From assembly GCF_000826085.1 (NCBI RefSeq), contig NZ_CCYM01000003.1, forward strand, positions 1,201,741 through 1,265,740: a stretch of 64,000 nt of DNA, given 5' to 3'. This document shows positions 1 to 8,694 of the stretch, one piece after another. The position numbers and the translations under genes are program-made. The number at the start of each line of letters is the position of its first letter. Positions within the stretch are counted from its first letter, which is position 1. A model generated the notes under the pieces. That model was not told the origin of the DNA, made no database searches, and worked only from the letters and a program-made list of their open reading frames with translations. Source of the DNA: Nigerium massiliense (GTDB lineage: Bacteria; Actinomycetota; Actinomycetes; Propionibacteriales; Propionibacteriaceae).

Positions 1-609
1 GGGCTGCGGGCTCTCATCGCGGCCGAGCCCGGCCTCGAACTGGTCGGAGAGGCCGAGGACGGCCGCGAAGCCGTCGTTCTGGCCCGCCAGACGAGCCCGG
101 ACGTGGCGCTGCTCGACATCCGCATGCCGCACTCCGACGGCCTGGCCGCCCTTCGGGAGATCTCGGCCGACCCGCGGCTGGGCGGTACCCACGTCGTCAT
201 GCTCACCACGTTCGCGCTGGACGAGTACGTCTTCGCCGCGCTGGAGGGCGGTGCCGCCGGCTTCATCGTCAAAGACGCCGACCCCGACGACATCCTGCGC
301 GCGGTGCGGGCGGCGACGTCCGGGGAGGCGCTGCTCTCGCCCCAGGTCACCCGGGCCGTCATCGGCCGGTTCGCCGGACGGCGTCCGGTCACCGACCACG
401 CCCCGCATCCCGGCCTGGACGACCTCACCGAGCGCGAGCGTGAGGTGCTCGAGCTGATCGCGGAGGGCCTCAACAACGACGAGATCGCCGAGCGGTTGTT
501 CATCTCCAAGGCGACCGCGCGCACCCATGTCGGGCACATCCTCACCAAGCTGGGCGCCCGCGACCGGGCTCAACTCGTGGTGATCGCTCACCGCGCCGGG
601 CTCGGCTGA
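1..609 (+). CDS. NarL/LuxR-type response regulator, 5' end outside window
   Basis: The frame is open from base 1, so the start lies upstream; 202 residues are visible. The N-terminal part is a receiver domain: the phospho-acceptor Asp is visible residue 39 in LLDIRMP, the switch Thr is in MLTTF and the conserved Lys in FIVKDAD. A linker leads to a C-terminal LuxR helix-turn-helix (LTEREREVLELIAEG...ISKATARTHVGHILTKL). Such proteins are phosphorylated by a sensor histidine kinase, usually encoded just upstream, and then bind DNA as dimers. The kinase is not in the window, so the stimulus and target genes cannot be named. The family is certain. Confidence 0.93.
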   Translation, partial: GLRALIAAEPGLELVGEAEDGREAVVLARQTSPDVALLDIRMPHSDGLAALREISADPRLGGTHVVMLTTFALDEYVFAALEGGAAGFIVKDADPDDILRAVRAATSGEALLSPQVTRAVIGRFAGRRPVTDHAPHPGLDDLTEREREVLELIAEGLNNDEIAERLFISKATARTHVGHILTKLGARDRAQLVVIAHRAGLG

Positions 610-964
610 GCTGGTGACCTGTGCCGGCACGAACTCGGCCTGCTCGTCGAAACGTCTCGTTGTGGTCGTCATGCTTGCCCCTTCGACGCCGCCGCCCAGC
701 GCCCGGCGTCAGTCCGGCGGTGAGCTTCGAAGCATAACGGGATTATCCTGCCACCAGAATTTTCGCCTCTCGGCTCCCGACCCTGTGACTAGGGGATACG
801 CGACGGGCTGCCGGCACTCCGCGCAGCGAGTGGCAGGATAATCCCGTTATGCCCGCGACACGGGGCCTCGCTCGCCCTCGTCAGCGAGCGGCAGACTGAG
901 GAAGCGAGCGGGCAGACTGAGGATCGACCGGTTCCGCGACCGCCGGGCACCGACAGGAGGACAG
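610..964. other. Intergenic region with two kinds of repeat
   Basis: No convincing gene is seen in these 355 bases. They hold a 121-bp element bounded by perfect inverted repeats (listed separately). Closer to the next gene there is a 20/21-bp imperfect tandem duplication at 883-902 and 903-923 (core agcgagcg...gcagactgagga). A ribosome binding site (gacaggagga) lies just before the TfoX-like gene. Confidence 0.6.
732..852. repeat. 121-bp element with 23-bp perfect terminal inverted repeats
   Basis: Bases 732-754 and 830-852 are exact reverse complements over 23 bp (gcataacggg.../...cccgttatgc), separated by 75 bp. The pair does not extend further on either side and no clear target-site duplication flanks it. 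It is too short to code for a transposase. It could be a miniature inverted-repeat element mobilised in trans, or a long hairpin at the end of the response-regulator transcript. Confidence 0.6.
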
Positions 965-1351
965 ATGACCCCCGAGCAGACGACCACCCTCGACCGCCTC
1001 CGTGCACTGCTGACCCAGGACGCCGGAGTGCGGGACGTCCGCGAGGTCTCGATGTTTGGCGGCCGGTCGGTGATGGTCAACGGCAAGATGATCGTCAGTG
1101 TCCGCAAGGACGGCGGCCTGCTGCTGCGAGTGGACGCCTCCCGGCACGACGAACTGCTGGACGAACCGGGAGCGAACCCGGCGACCATGGGCCGCGACCG
1201 GCGCGACATGGGACCCGGCTGGATCGAGATCGAGCCGGCCGCGATCAGCGACGACACGGACCTGGCGAGGTGGATCGCCCTCGCGCTGGAGTACAACCGG
1301 GTCGTGACCGGTGGAACGGCGGAGCCCGACCCCGGCGCTGGATCTCGCTAG
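965..1351 (+). CDS. TfoX N-terminal domain protein
   Basis: 128 residues. The sequence around residues 24-45 (VREVSMFGGRSVMVNGKM) matches the TfoX/Sxy N-terminal domain, in which a conserved MFGG turn is followed by a beta strand. In gamma-proteobacteria TfoX/Sxy controls competence genes, but stand-alone N-domain proteins like this one are common in actinobacteria and have no settled role. The start is set by a good ribosome binding site (aggagga, 6 bases before ATG). The C-terminal tail is rich in Pro and Gly. No operon partner is obvious: the next gene is a broken aminotransferase 127 bases on. Confidence 0.8.
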   Translation: MTPEQTTTLDRLRALLTQDAGVRDVREVSMFGGRSVMVNGKMIVSVRKDGGLLLRVDASRHDELLDEPGANPATMGRDRRDMGPGWIEIEPAAISDDTDLARWIALALEYNRVVTGGTAEPDPGAGSR

Positions 1352-1478
1352 CCGTTGCGCCCTGGGCGTCCCGATCGCTCCACCCGGCCCGACCAACGCG
1401 GCCTCGCTCGCCGTTGCCCCCTCCGTCGCATCCTGGGACCTCGAGCCTGCCCCCGGAACCCTCTGATATCACGGGGCG

Positions 1479-2652
1479 ATGTTCTCTTTCGCGCTGTCGC
1501 CGCTGTTCGCCGGCGTGACGTCCTCCCCGGTCCGCGACGTCCTGGCGCTCCTGGCGCGCACCGACGTCATCTGGTTCGCGGGCGGCACCCCCGACCCCGC
1601 GCTGTTCGAGTTGGACGACATCGCCGGCTGCTACGAGCACGTCTTCTCCACCCAGGGACGCCGCGCGCTGCAGTACGCGTCCACCGAAGGGGAGCCGGAA
1701 CTACGCGAGCAGGCCGCGCGACGCCTGTCGCGCCACTGCCCACCACGGCGGACGACGTGCAGGTGACCTCCGGCAGCCAGGAGGGCCTCTCCATCGTGGC
1801 GCAGACCCTCCTCGCGCCCGGGGACGTCGTGCTGGTCGAGCAACCCACCTACCTCGCCGCGCTCCAGGCCTTCCACCTGACCGGCGCCGACATCGTCCCC
1901 GTCGCGACCGACGACGACGGCGTCCTGCCCGACGACCTCGAGGCGAAGATCGCCGAGTACCGGCCCAAGTTCGTCTACCTCATCCCGACGTTCCAGAACC
2001 CCACCGGGCGCACCATGCCACAGGGCGCCGCGAACTCGTGGCGGAGGCGCTGCAGCGCACCGGCACCGCCCTGCTCGAGGACGACCCCTACAGCGAACTG
2101 CGCTTCGACGGCGACCCCGTCGCCCCGATCGCCGCGATCTCCGGCATGGCGGCCCAGACGATCCTGCTGAACTCGGCCTCCAAGACCATCGCGCCGGGCA
2201 CCCGCGTCGGCTGGCTCCGCGCGGAGGGGGACGTCCTGCGCTCGCTGGCGATCGCCAAGCAGGCGGTCGGCCTGCAGAGCCCGGTCCCGGAGCAGCTCGT
2301 CATCGCGCGCTACCTGGCCACCTGCGACCTGGACGCCCACGTGCGCCGCGTCGCCGACGTCTACCGCACCCGGCGCGACGCCCTCGTGGCCGCGCTCGCG
2401 CGGACGCTCCCGAGCACCGCGCGCGTCACCCGGCCCCAGGGCGGCATGTTCTGCTGGGTCGATCCCGGCAACGCAACCGACACGGACGCGCTGCTCCCCC
2501 GCGCCGTCGACAACGGCGTCGCCTGGGTCCCCGGGTACGCCTTCTACGCCGCCGCGCCCAACCGCGCGACCATGCGCCTGTCTTTCGTCACCAACCCTGT
2601 GGACGTGATCGACGAGGGGGTCCGGCGGATCGGCACGACACTCGGACGCTAG
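1479..2652 (+). pseudogene. PLP-dependent aminotransferase (class I/II), two frameshifts
   Basis: Three reading frames in succession spell one aminotransferase of about 390 residues. They are 1479 to about 1735 (FAGGTPDP, YASTEGEPELREQ), about 1736 to 2025 (VTSGSQEGLSIVAQ, PTFQNPTGRTMP) and about 2026 to 2652 (DDPYSELRF, SASKTIAPGTRVGW, QGGMFCWVD). The lysine of SASK is the expected PLP Schiff-base residue. Both joins need one missing base restored, near 1734 and near 2025. The layout resembles stand-alone 2-aminoadipate/LysN-type aminotransferases, with no HTH domain of the MocR kind. Apart from the two missing bases the protein looks intact, so sequence error is a real alternative to decay. 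The substrate cannot be inferred. Confidence 0.8.
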
Positions 2653-2706
2653 GGGCTTAGTTGGACGCGCGTGGCGCGATGACCCCCAGGTTGGGCAAGG
2701 AAGGCT

Positions 2707-3045
2707 TCACGGCCGCCCCGATGTAGGCAATCGTCTGATCGTGCATTCGCAAGCGTTGACGGCAGGCCACTGCTCGAGGCCCACCTCGGCGTAGACGGGA
2801 CCCCACTCGGCGGCCTCCAACAGGACCATCTCGTACGGTGCCGGGATGTTGTCGGAGTCGAGGCACCAGATCTCCTCGCAGCCCGCGTACGGGCCGCTTG
2901 AGCCAGTGTGGAGCTGCCCAAGGGTGACGTCCTCGGCGTCCGCGCAGTCGTCCCGCTAGCCTTCTAGGCGGCAGTTGTTGTAGTAGGCGAGGCATGCGGG
3001 CCAGACTCGCGGGGTCGTGCCGGTGATCGTGGTTGGTGCGGACAT
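2707..3045 (-). pseudogene. ArdA-like anti-restriction protein remnant with internal amber stop
   Basis: A ribosome binding site (aggag) precedes the ATG at 3045. The protein opens with TPRVWPACLAYYNNCRLEG, resembling the ArdA N-terminus (usually RVW.ACLAxYNxGxLHG.W). A TAG then falls at codon 30 (2956-2958), where ArdA normally has Trp-containing sequence. The frame continues for about 80 more codons, including GCEEIWCLDSDNIPAP and an acidic stretch, to a TGA at 2707-2709. ArdA proteins mimic DNA and block type I restriction enzymes during plasmid or transposon entry. The stop and shortened length suggest a dead gene left by a mobile element. Confidence 0.55.
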
Positions 3046-3118
3046 GGTTAGGCACTCCTGACGGGTGCGGCGATCGCTGTCGCGGGGCTTCCCTGCACCG
3101 CGTCAGCGGTGCTCCCGC

Positions 3119-3707
3119 CTACTCGTCACGGGGCAACCGGCCCCCGCTGGCTCGGAACCACTCAGGCGCCGCCGCCCAGTCCTCGGGGTGGGAAATGGGC
3201 AGGAGGCGGTGCTGCTGCTCGTGGGTGCTGTCGTACGGGGTGCTCTCGTCGTGCTTCATGCGGGTGTGGTCCTTGATGAGCAGCATCTCAATCACCTGGG
3301 CGGCGGTCTGTAGATCAGTTGCGATCGACCCGGCGACGACGTCCGCTGGCGCGCTGACACGGCCCTGGCCGTCCCTGTCAACGTAGAAGCCCTCCTGAGC
3401 AGCCAGCGCCAAAGCCTCGCGCAGAGAGGCGTGCTGGTCGACGTCGACGAGGCAAACACACGTGTCGTAACCCTTGTCGCGCGCGGCGCCATCATCTCGC
3501 AACTGGACGCACTTCTCGATCACCTTCCGTGGGTCCTTGCCCGCCCCGACCGACCACCGTCGCAGTGTCTCGACTGCGGAGATGGGCGGCGAGCCGTTCA
3601 ACGTACTGTGGTTCGGTCTGTCTGCCCTCGGAAACGACGAGGATGCGCGTCACAAGCCTGCGGGTCGGCCTCGCGGCTTGACGCTTCGGCCTCCTTTGAC
3701 CTCCCAT
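3119..3707 (-). pseudogene. RloB-like protein, frameshifted and fused to an unrelated tail
   Basis: The start at 3707 lies just after the RloA stop, with a ggag site in the overlap, so the two form an operon. The first part contains ILVVSEGRQTEPQYVERL, matching the RloB signature I(V)xEGxxTEPxYF. Near 3555 the frame must skip one base (in ggtcggtcgg) to reach KDPRKVIEKC and the VDVDQH motif. RloB homology then stops at about 3385, before the usual PCFELW motif. In the same frame the ORF runs into a different sequence (FYVDRDGQGRVSAPADVVAG...SIATDLQTAAQVIEMLLIKD) that I do not recognise and that ends at 3119. The gene is therefore a broken chimera. Confidence 0.6.
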
Positions 3708-3710
3708 CAG

Positions 3711-5027
3711 CTACTCCAACCCCGTGGTCACCAGCGCCCCGAAGAGGCTCGGCGACAGACGAGGCGTCCCGCCATACCTCCCCGTCAGGTACCTCTTGGC
3801 CACATTGGCATCGGCATGGCGCGGGAAGTCGGCCAAACTCGTCAACTCAGTGACACCCTCGACGCTCTTGTCTGTGAACCACACCTGCTCCGGCTCGAGT
3901 GCCACCTCGCTCAGGGGAGAAAGGACATAGGACTCATGGCTGGTGAAAACGATTTGGCCCCCTCGCACGTTGACCTCGCTGTCCGCGAAGGCACCCAGGA
4001 GCAGGTCGAGCAGATGCGGATGCAAGCTGGCATCAATCTCATCGACGAGAATAAGCCCCCCCGTTCGGAGAGCCTCCAGAGCCGGGACCGCCGTGGCCAA
4101 CCATGCCACCGTGCCATCGCTCTCGTCATGAATTGAGAACGGAGTGCAGTCTGCGTCAGCGCCCCGGTGTGTGAACAACAGTCGGCGCACGACCGACTCG
4201 AGCAGCGGTTAATCCAGGTTATCCGGCCCCTCCGCAGGCTCGCCCTCGGACTCCCCTCTCGGCTCCTCATCCACATTCATCGCTCGCATGAAGTTGCTAA
4301 AGGCCGCGCGTATGTGCTCCGGCATATCTCGCTCCTCCAACGAGACGTCGGTTACACCGATGTCGGCGACTTGGAGAAGGGACTGCAGATCCGTGAACGT
4401 GACGGAGCCGTCAGCGAGCATGTCGGCGATAGCCGCAAGTCTTGCTTCGCGGTGGGAGTGGTGCACCAGCACCAGGTCGACGTGCTCCGTCAGTTCAACG
4501 GCCACCGCATGGAAGGGGGATCTCGGCAGCTGGAGTGCGCGACTCAACACCAGCTCGCGGTCGGTCACCTCAGCGGAGGGCCTCAGCGTCTTCTCGGCAC
4601 GATCGCGATCGAGCAGGGTGCGCCACCGGCTGGTCGGCACGTCGCGCAGCCACTCGCGCTTGACCCCACGCGCGTCGATCTCAAAGCCGTACGCGTGCCT
4701 TCTACCATCTACGACGAACTCCAACTCATACGTGCTGCTGGCGTCACGGCTTGCGGCCTCAAGACGGAAGGGCACCCGACGCATCGTGCGCGAAGCCTGC
4801 CAAGCCGTCGAGGACTCGGCGACAGCCGCCAGGGCGAAGTGGAGTGCGTCAACCACGGCTGACTTGCCCGTCCCGTTGCCCCCGAAAATACCCGCGATGC
4901 GGTAGGTGGCTGCCAACCAGTCGCCATCCTTCGGCTGCAGGGTCCGAAGGCTCGGGCGTGTGAGGTCCAGACTGACCTCGTCCCGGATGCTTCGGTGATT
5001 GCGCACCGTGAACTTGAGCAGGATCAT
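3711..5027 (-). pseudogene. RloA-like AAA ATPase (anti-phage type) with in-frame stop
   Basis: One reading frame of about 438 codons is interrupted by a single TAA at 4209-4211 (codon 273). Before the stop lie MILLKFTVRNHRSIRDE and Walker A (IFGGNGTGKSA, about residues 47-57). After it lie Walker B (LILVDEIDASLHPHLLD), the switch IVFTSHES, and a C-terminal ...DANVAKRYLTGRYGG segment. This order is that of AAA_15/AAA_21 ATPases paired with RloB in the Rlo/AbiL-type abortive-infection systems. The ribosome would stop before Walker B, so the product as read is inactive unless there is readthrough or an error in the base. It overlaps the start of the RloB-like gene. Confidence 0.75.
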
Positions 5028-5210
5028 GGACGCAAGGCATCACGCCAAGCCCGCCTTCTCGCGCGAAAACCGTTCAAAAGCGGCCGGTTAGACCTTTTTG
5101 CTCTCCCAACGATCCTCGGGATGCCGGACTTGAGTCACAGCCGGCTCATAGGTTAAATCGGAACTCCACCACGTTCGGTAGCCGAATAACCTTTGACGTA
5201 GATCGACTCC
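5028..5210. other. Intergenic spacer, relatively A+T rich
   Basis: Between the divergent RloA-like gene and the recombinase fragment. It contains several A/T-rich stretches (gaccttttt, ggttaaatcgg, ccgaataacc) that could hold promoters for either side. No gene or strong hairpin is seen. Confidence 0.4.
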
Positions 5211-5376
5211 ATGAGTGCTGAGCCTCGGCGGGCCGCCGTCTACATGCGGATCTCTCAGGATCGCGAGAACCGTCGCCTGGTGTGGACCGCGACAGGGAGG
5301 ACGCCGAGGCGCTCATCAAGGCTAGCGGATGGACTCCAGCAGGGGACTACGAGGACAACGACATCTCCGGCAGTGG
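5211..5376 (+). pseudogene. Serine recombinase (resolvase family), N-terminal fragment
   Basis: Starts MSAEPRRAAVYMRISQD, the N-terminal strand and catalytic Ser of the resolvase/invertase domain. After one missing G near 5278 it continues VDRDREDAEALIKASGWTP and YEDNDISGS. Large serine recombinases normally follow DISGS with KxRPxFxxLL; here homology ends and sequence antisense to the TetR gene region begins. About 55 of the expected 450 or more residues remain, so it cannot catalyse recombination. It marks a former site-specific integration module beside the defence remnants and the oleate hydratase pair. Confidence 0.7.
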
Positions 5377-5537
5377 AGTTCTCCGATGGCGCCATCGCCC
5401 CCGCCCTGCTGAGCGAGGATCTGACGGTGGGCCCCACACGACCGCGGCGGGCACGCGCCTGCCGGCCGCGCGGCGGGCAATCGCGGCGGCGCTGGCCGGT
5501 GCCAGCGGCGGCCCGAACGGCCCGGACGGCTTCCGGG

Positions 5538-6260
5538 TCACCGGGCGGCGCCCGCCCCCGCCACCACGAGGTCGATGAGCGTGCGGAGCACCACATCGAC
5601 GTCCTCGCCGTCGATCCGTCTCTGCCGGGAGCGGTTGAGCTCGGCCAGCACCCCGGCGACGATGAGGCGGGCGCCGGCCGCCGCAGCCGCACCGGGCTCC
5701 TCGCCGGCAGTGCCTGTCGCACCGTCCCGCGCCGCTCCGATCGCACCGGAAGCGTCGGCTCGGCCGTCCTGCAGGCGCGCGGCGATCTTCTCTTCGAGGC
5801 GATCGACGTGGTCGAGGACCCGCCGGCGATGCGGCATGTCCGCACCGAAGAGGATCTCGCGTGCGACCCACGTCGCAAGCTCGGACCAGCGCCGCATCGC
5901 GGTGACGAGCGGCGAGATCAGCTCCGCAATCCGGTCCGCGGTCTCCCCGCCCGCCGTCGCGGCGCCGGGCGCGGCGAACGCAGAGAGCGAAGGAGTGGTC
6001 GTCGCGCGCTCGTGGGCTCCCCAGAGCGCATCGACGACCATCATGAGCAGCTCGACTTTCGTCGCCGCGTACTGGAAGACAGTGCCCTCGGCCACATCCG
6101 CCGCGCGCGCGACCTCGCTCATCGAGGTCCGCTCGAAACCGCGCTCCTCGAACAGCGCGCGCGCCGCGGCGAGGATGCGGGCGCGCTTCTCCGCCTTCGC
6201 CCGCTCGCGCCTGCCCAGCGTCGCCGAGGGCGCCAGCTCCGTGTCATCCCGAGTGTCCAT
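5538..6260 (-). CDS. TetR-family transcriptional regulator
   Basis: 240 residues. The N-terminal helix-turn-helix is clear at about residues 22-68 (RARILAAARALFEERGFERTSMSEVARAADVAEGTVFQYAATK). The rest is an alpha-helical ligand-binding domain with an Ala/Gly-rich insert near residues 180-205. It is divergent from the oleate hydratase gene with 87 bases between them, which usually means it represses that gene and itself, probably responding to a fatty acid or acyl-CoA (inference). A TACAAT hexamer sits 6 bases before the ATG, so its mRNA may be leaderless. The 3' end lies within about 160 bases of the truncated recombinase. Confidence 0.88.
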   Translation of the reverse strand: MDTRDDTELAPSATLGRRERAKAEKRARILAAARALFEERGFERTSMSEVARAADVAEGTVFQYAATKVELLMMVVDALWGAHERATTTPSLSAFAAPGAATAGGETADRIAELISPLVTAMRRWSELATWVAREILFGADMPHRRRVLDHVDRLEEKIAARLQDGRADASGAIGAARDGATGTAGEEPGAAAAAGARLIVAGVLAELNRSRQRRIDGEDVDVVLRTLIDLVVAGAGAAR

Positions 6261-6276
6261 GCGGCCATTGTAGTCG

Positions 6277-6297
6277 ACTCAATTCTGAGTACACTCA
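6277..6297. promoter_or_regulatory. Probable TetR operator, three half-sites
   Basis: Between the divergent regulator and oleate hydratase genes the sequence holds ACTCA (6277-6281), TGAGT (6286-6290) and ACTCA (6293-6297). These form two overlapping inverted repeats of 5-bp arms with 4-bp and 2-bp spacers. It lies just upstream of the regulator's -10-like hexamer, as expected for a shared operator. Binding is inferred from position and symmetry only. Confidence 0.55.
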
Positions 6298-6347
6298 ATA
6301 TCGAGGCCGGGTGATCGGCATCCGGCACGCGACGGGAAGGATGGATC

Positions 6348-8105
6348 ATGCAGCACACGGCAGGTAACTACGAGGCGTTCGCGCGTCCCCGCCCCGCACA
6401 GCACGCGCAGGAGACGAAGGCCTACATCGTCGGCAGCGGGCTGGCCGGGCTCGCGGCGGCCGTCTTCCTCATCCGCGACGCCGGGGTCCCCGGCGCCAAC
6501 GTTACGATCCTCGAGAAGGGCGAGATCGCCGGCGGTGCGCTCGACGGCCTCGACGTCCCGGAGAAGGGCTTCGTCATCCGCGGCGGCCGGGAGCTGGAGA
6601 ACCACATGGAGTGCCTGTGGGACATGATGCGCTCCATCCCCTCCCTGGAGCTCGAGGACGCCTCCGTGCTCGACGAGTTCTACTGGCTCAACAAGGACGA
6701 CCCCAACTACTCGCTGCGCCGCGCCACCGTGCGCCGGGGCGAGGACGCCGGCCACGAGGGCCGCTTCGACCTGCCGAAGCGGGCGCAGAAGGACCTGTTG
6801 AAGATCTTCCTCGCCGAGCGTGCGGAGATGGAGGGCAAGCGCATCGACGAGGTGATGGGCCGCGAGTTCCTCGACTCGCCGTTCTGGATGTACTGGCGGA
6901 CGATGTTCGCCTTCGAGGAGTGGCACTCCGCGCTCGAGTTCAAGCTCTACCTCCACCGCTTCATCCACCACATCGGCGGGCTACCCGACTTCACGGCGCT
7001 GAAGTTCACGAAGTACAACCAGTACGAGTCCTTCGTCCTGCCGCTCATGCACTACCTCACCGAGCACGGCGTCGTCTTCCGCTCCGGCACCGAGGTCCTC
7101 GATGTGGACTTCGCCCACCGCAACGGCGAGATCCGCGCCACCGCGATCCGCTGCCGCCGCGACGGCGCCGAGGAGACCATCGAGCTCGGCGAGCACGACC
7201 TCGCGCTCATGACGATCGGCTCGCTCGTGGACAACTCCGATGACGGCGACCACCACACGCCCGCAGCCCTCAACGAGGGCCCGGCCCCGGCCTGGGACCT
7301 GTGGAAGCGCATCGCGAAGAAGGACCCGGCGTTCGGGCGCCCGGAGGTCTTCTGCTCCTCGATCGAGGAGACGAAGTGGGAATCGGCCACCGTCACGACG
7401 CTCGATGAGCGCATCCCCGCCTACATCGAGCGCATCGCCCAGCGCGATCCGTTCAGCGGCCGCGTGGTCACCGGCGGCATCGTCACCGCCGAGGACTCCT
7501 CCTGGCTGCTGAGCTGGACGGTCAATCGCCAGCCGCACTTCAAGAAGCAGCCGAAGGATCAGATCGTCGTCTGGGTCTACGGTCTGTTCGTCGACGTCGA
7601 CGGCGACTACGTGAAGAAGCCCCTGGCGCAGTGCACCGGCGAGGAGATCACCCAGGAGTGGCTCTACCACCTGGGCGTGCCCGTCGATGAGATCCCCGAG
7701 CTCGCGGCGACCGGCGCCCGGTGCGTGCCGGTCATGATGCCCTACGTGACGAGCTTCTTCATGCCCCGCCGCGCGGGTGACCGGCCGCAGGTCGTGCCGG
7801 AGGGGGCGGCGAACTTCGCGTTCCTCGGGCAGTTCGCGGAGACCGGCCGCGACACGATCTTCACGACCGAGTACTCGGTGCGCACCGGCATGGAGGCCGT
7901 CTACCAACTCCTCGACGTGGAGCGCGGCGTGCCGGAGACCTGGGGCTCCACGTACGATGTGCGCGACCTGCTCGAGGCCTCGGCGCGCATGCGCGACGGC
8001 AAGAAGGTGGGGATGCCCGGCCCGGCCGCGCTGCGCGGCTACCTGCGCGGCAGGCTCGAGCACGGGGAGATCGGCCAGCTCCTCGAGGAGCACGGCCTCA
8101 TCTGA
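6348..8105 (+). CDS. ohyA: Oleate hydratase (FAD-dependent)
   Basis: 585 residues, the usual length of the family once called myosin-cross-reactive antigen. The FAD-binding Rossmann motif is near the N-terminus (YIVGSGLAGLAAAVFLI, residues 26-42), followed by the conserved RGGREL and HMECLWDM segments. Further family blocks include FAFEEWHSALEFKLYLHRF and the C-terminal GQFAETGRDTIFTTEYSVR. The enzyme adds water to the cis-9 double bond of oleate, giving 10-hydroxystearate, which detoxifies unsaturated fatty acids; FADH2 has a structural role. It is controlled most likely by the divergent TetR gene. An excellent terminator follows. Both sides of the pair border truncated genes, which suggests transfer as a unit. 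Confidence 0.95.
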   Translation: MQHTAGNYEAFARPRPAQHAQETKAYIVGSGLAGLAAAVFLIRDAGVPGANVTILEKGEIAGGALDGLDVPEKGFVIRGGRELENHMECLWDMMRSIPSLELEDASVLDEFYWLNKDDPNYSLRRATVRRGEDAGHEGRFDLPKRAQKDLLKIFLAERAEMEGKRIDEVMGREFLDSPFWMYWRTMFAFEEWHSALEFKLYLHRFIHHIGGLPDFTALKFTKYNQYESFVLPLMHYLTEHGVVFRSGTEVLDVDFAHRNGEIRATAIRCRRDGAEETIELGEHDLALMTIGSLVDNSDDGDHHTPAALNEGPAPAWDLWKRIAKKDPAFGRPEVFCSSIEETKWESATVTTLDERIPAYIERIAQRDPFSGRVVTGGIVTAEDSSWLLSWTVNRQPHFKKQPKDQIVVWVYGLFVDVDGDYVKKPLAQCTGEEITQEWLYHLGVPVDEIPELAATGARCVPVMMPYVTSFFMPRRAGDRPQVVPEGAANFAFLGQFAETGRDTIFTTEYSVRTGMEAVYQLLDVERGVPETWGSTYDVRDLLEASARMRDGKKVGMPGPAALRGYLRGRLEHGEIGQLLEEHGLI

Positions 8106-8120
8106 GTCCCGCCCACCGCG

Positions 8121-8152
8121 GGTGCGCCTCGGGCCCAGCCCCGAGGCGCACC
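8121..8152 (+). terminator. Hairpin terminator after oleate hydratase
   Basis: A perfect 13-bp stem (ggtgcgcctcggg with its complement) closes a 6-base loop, 15 bases after the stop codon. There is no long T run, as is common in high-GC genomes. Confidence 0.7.
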
Positions 8153-8189
8153 TAGGCTGGTCCCATGTCGCCCACCCCGCCTGCCTGCT

Positions 8190-8633
8190 TTTCGACGAGA
8201 CGTAGCGAAGGATGCCGAGCACCAGGGCGGACTGGAATCCGGTGCCGCGCTCGGTGATCGGCACCACGACGTCGTCGTGACTGGTGATCACTGCTTCTCG
8301 GAGCATTCCGCGAAGCGCGTGCTGGGGCGCAGACAGGTCGACTCCGAGGACCGGATCCTGGAAGGGCAGCTCGGTCGCCACCGAGTTCACCGACTCGCTG
8401 AGGACCTCCCGCACCAGATCCTCGACCGGCTCCATCGCCTTCGCGAAGTCCTTCTGGAGCTGCGTGGAGCAGGAGTTGCCCGAACGGACGAGCACCCCCT
8501 CCAGGGTGTCGTGGAGCCGCGTCAACGACTGGTCTGCATCGCCCTGGTCGGCACTGCCCACCCTGATGGAGCAGATCTTCACGAGGTCGAACGACTGGAG
8601 CGCCCACTCGTAGATCTCGCGAGACCGCCGCAT
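8190..8633 (-). pseudogene. Fragment of an AAA/OLD-like ATPase
   Basis: About 148 residues on the minus strand from 8633 resemble the middle of an AAA_21/OLD-type ATPase. A helical region (LQKDFAKAMEPVEDLVREVL) leads to the signature ITERGTGFQSALVLGILRY. Neither Walker A nor Walker B is present: the part encoding Walker A should lie above 8633 and is gone, and homology ends at about 8190 next to the oleate hydratase terminator. A longer open frame runs on through the oleate hydratase gene but is only its antisense shadow. The fragment suggests that the hydratase pair, or a deletion joined to it, cut a defence-type ATPase gene. Confidence 0.5.
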
Positions 8634-8694
8634 CCGTGCCCTTCCACAGTCCCATTCCCCGTGCAGGGAATGATGCGGCGACGACCGTGGTGGT

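Noticed and set aside
610..964. An integron attC site formed by the inverted repeat at 732-852
   Set aside because: The arms pair perfectly without the unpaired bases attC needs, and the GTTRRRY core is not matched.
6981..8633. A 550-codon minus-strand frame through oleate hydratase
   Set aside because: Only its first 148 or so residues resemble a protein (ATPase fragment). The rest is the antisense of ohyA.
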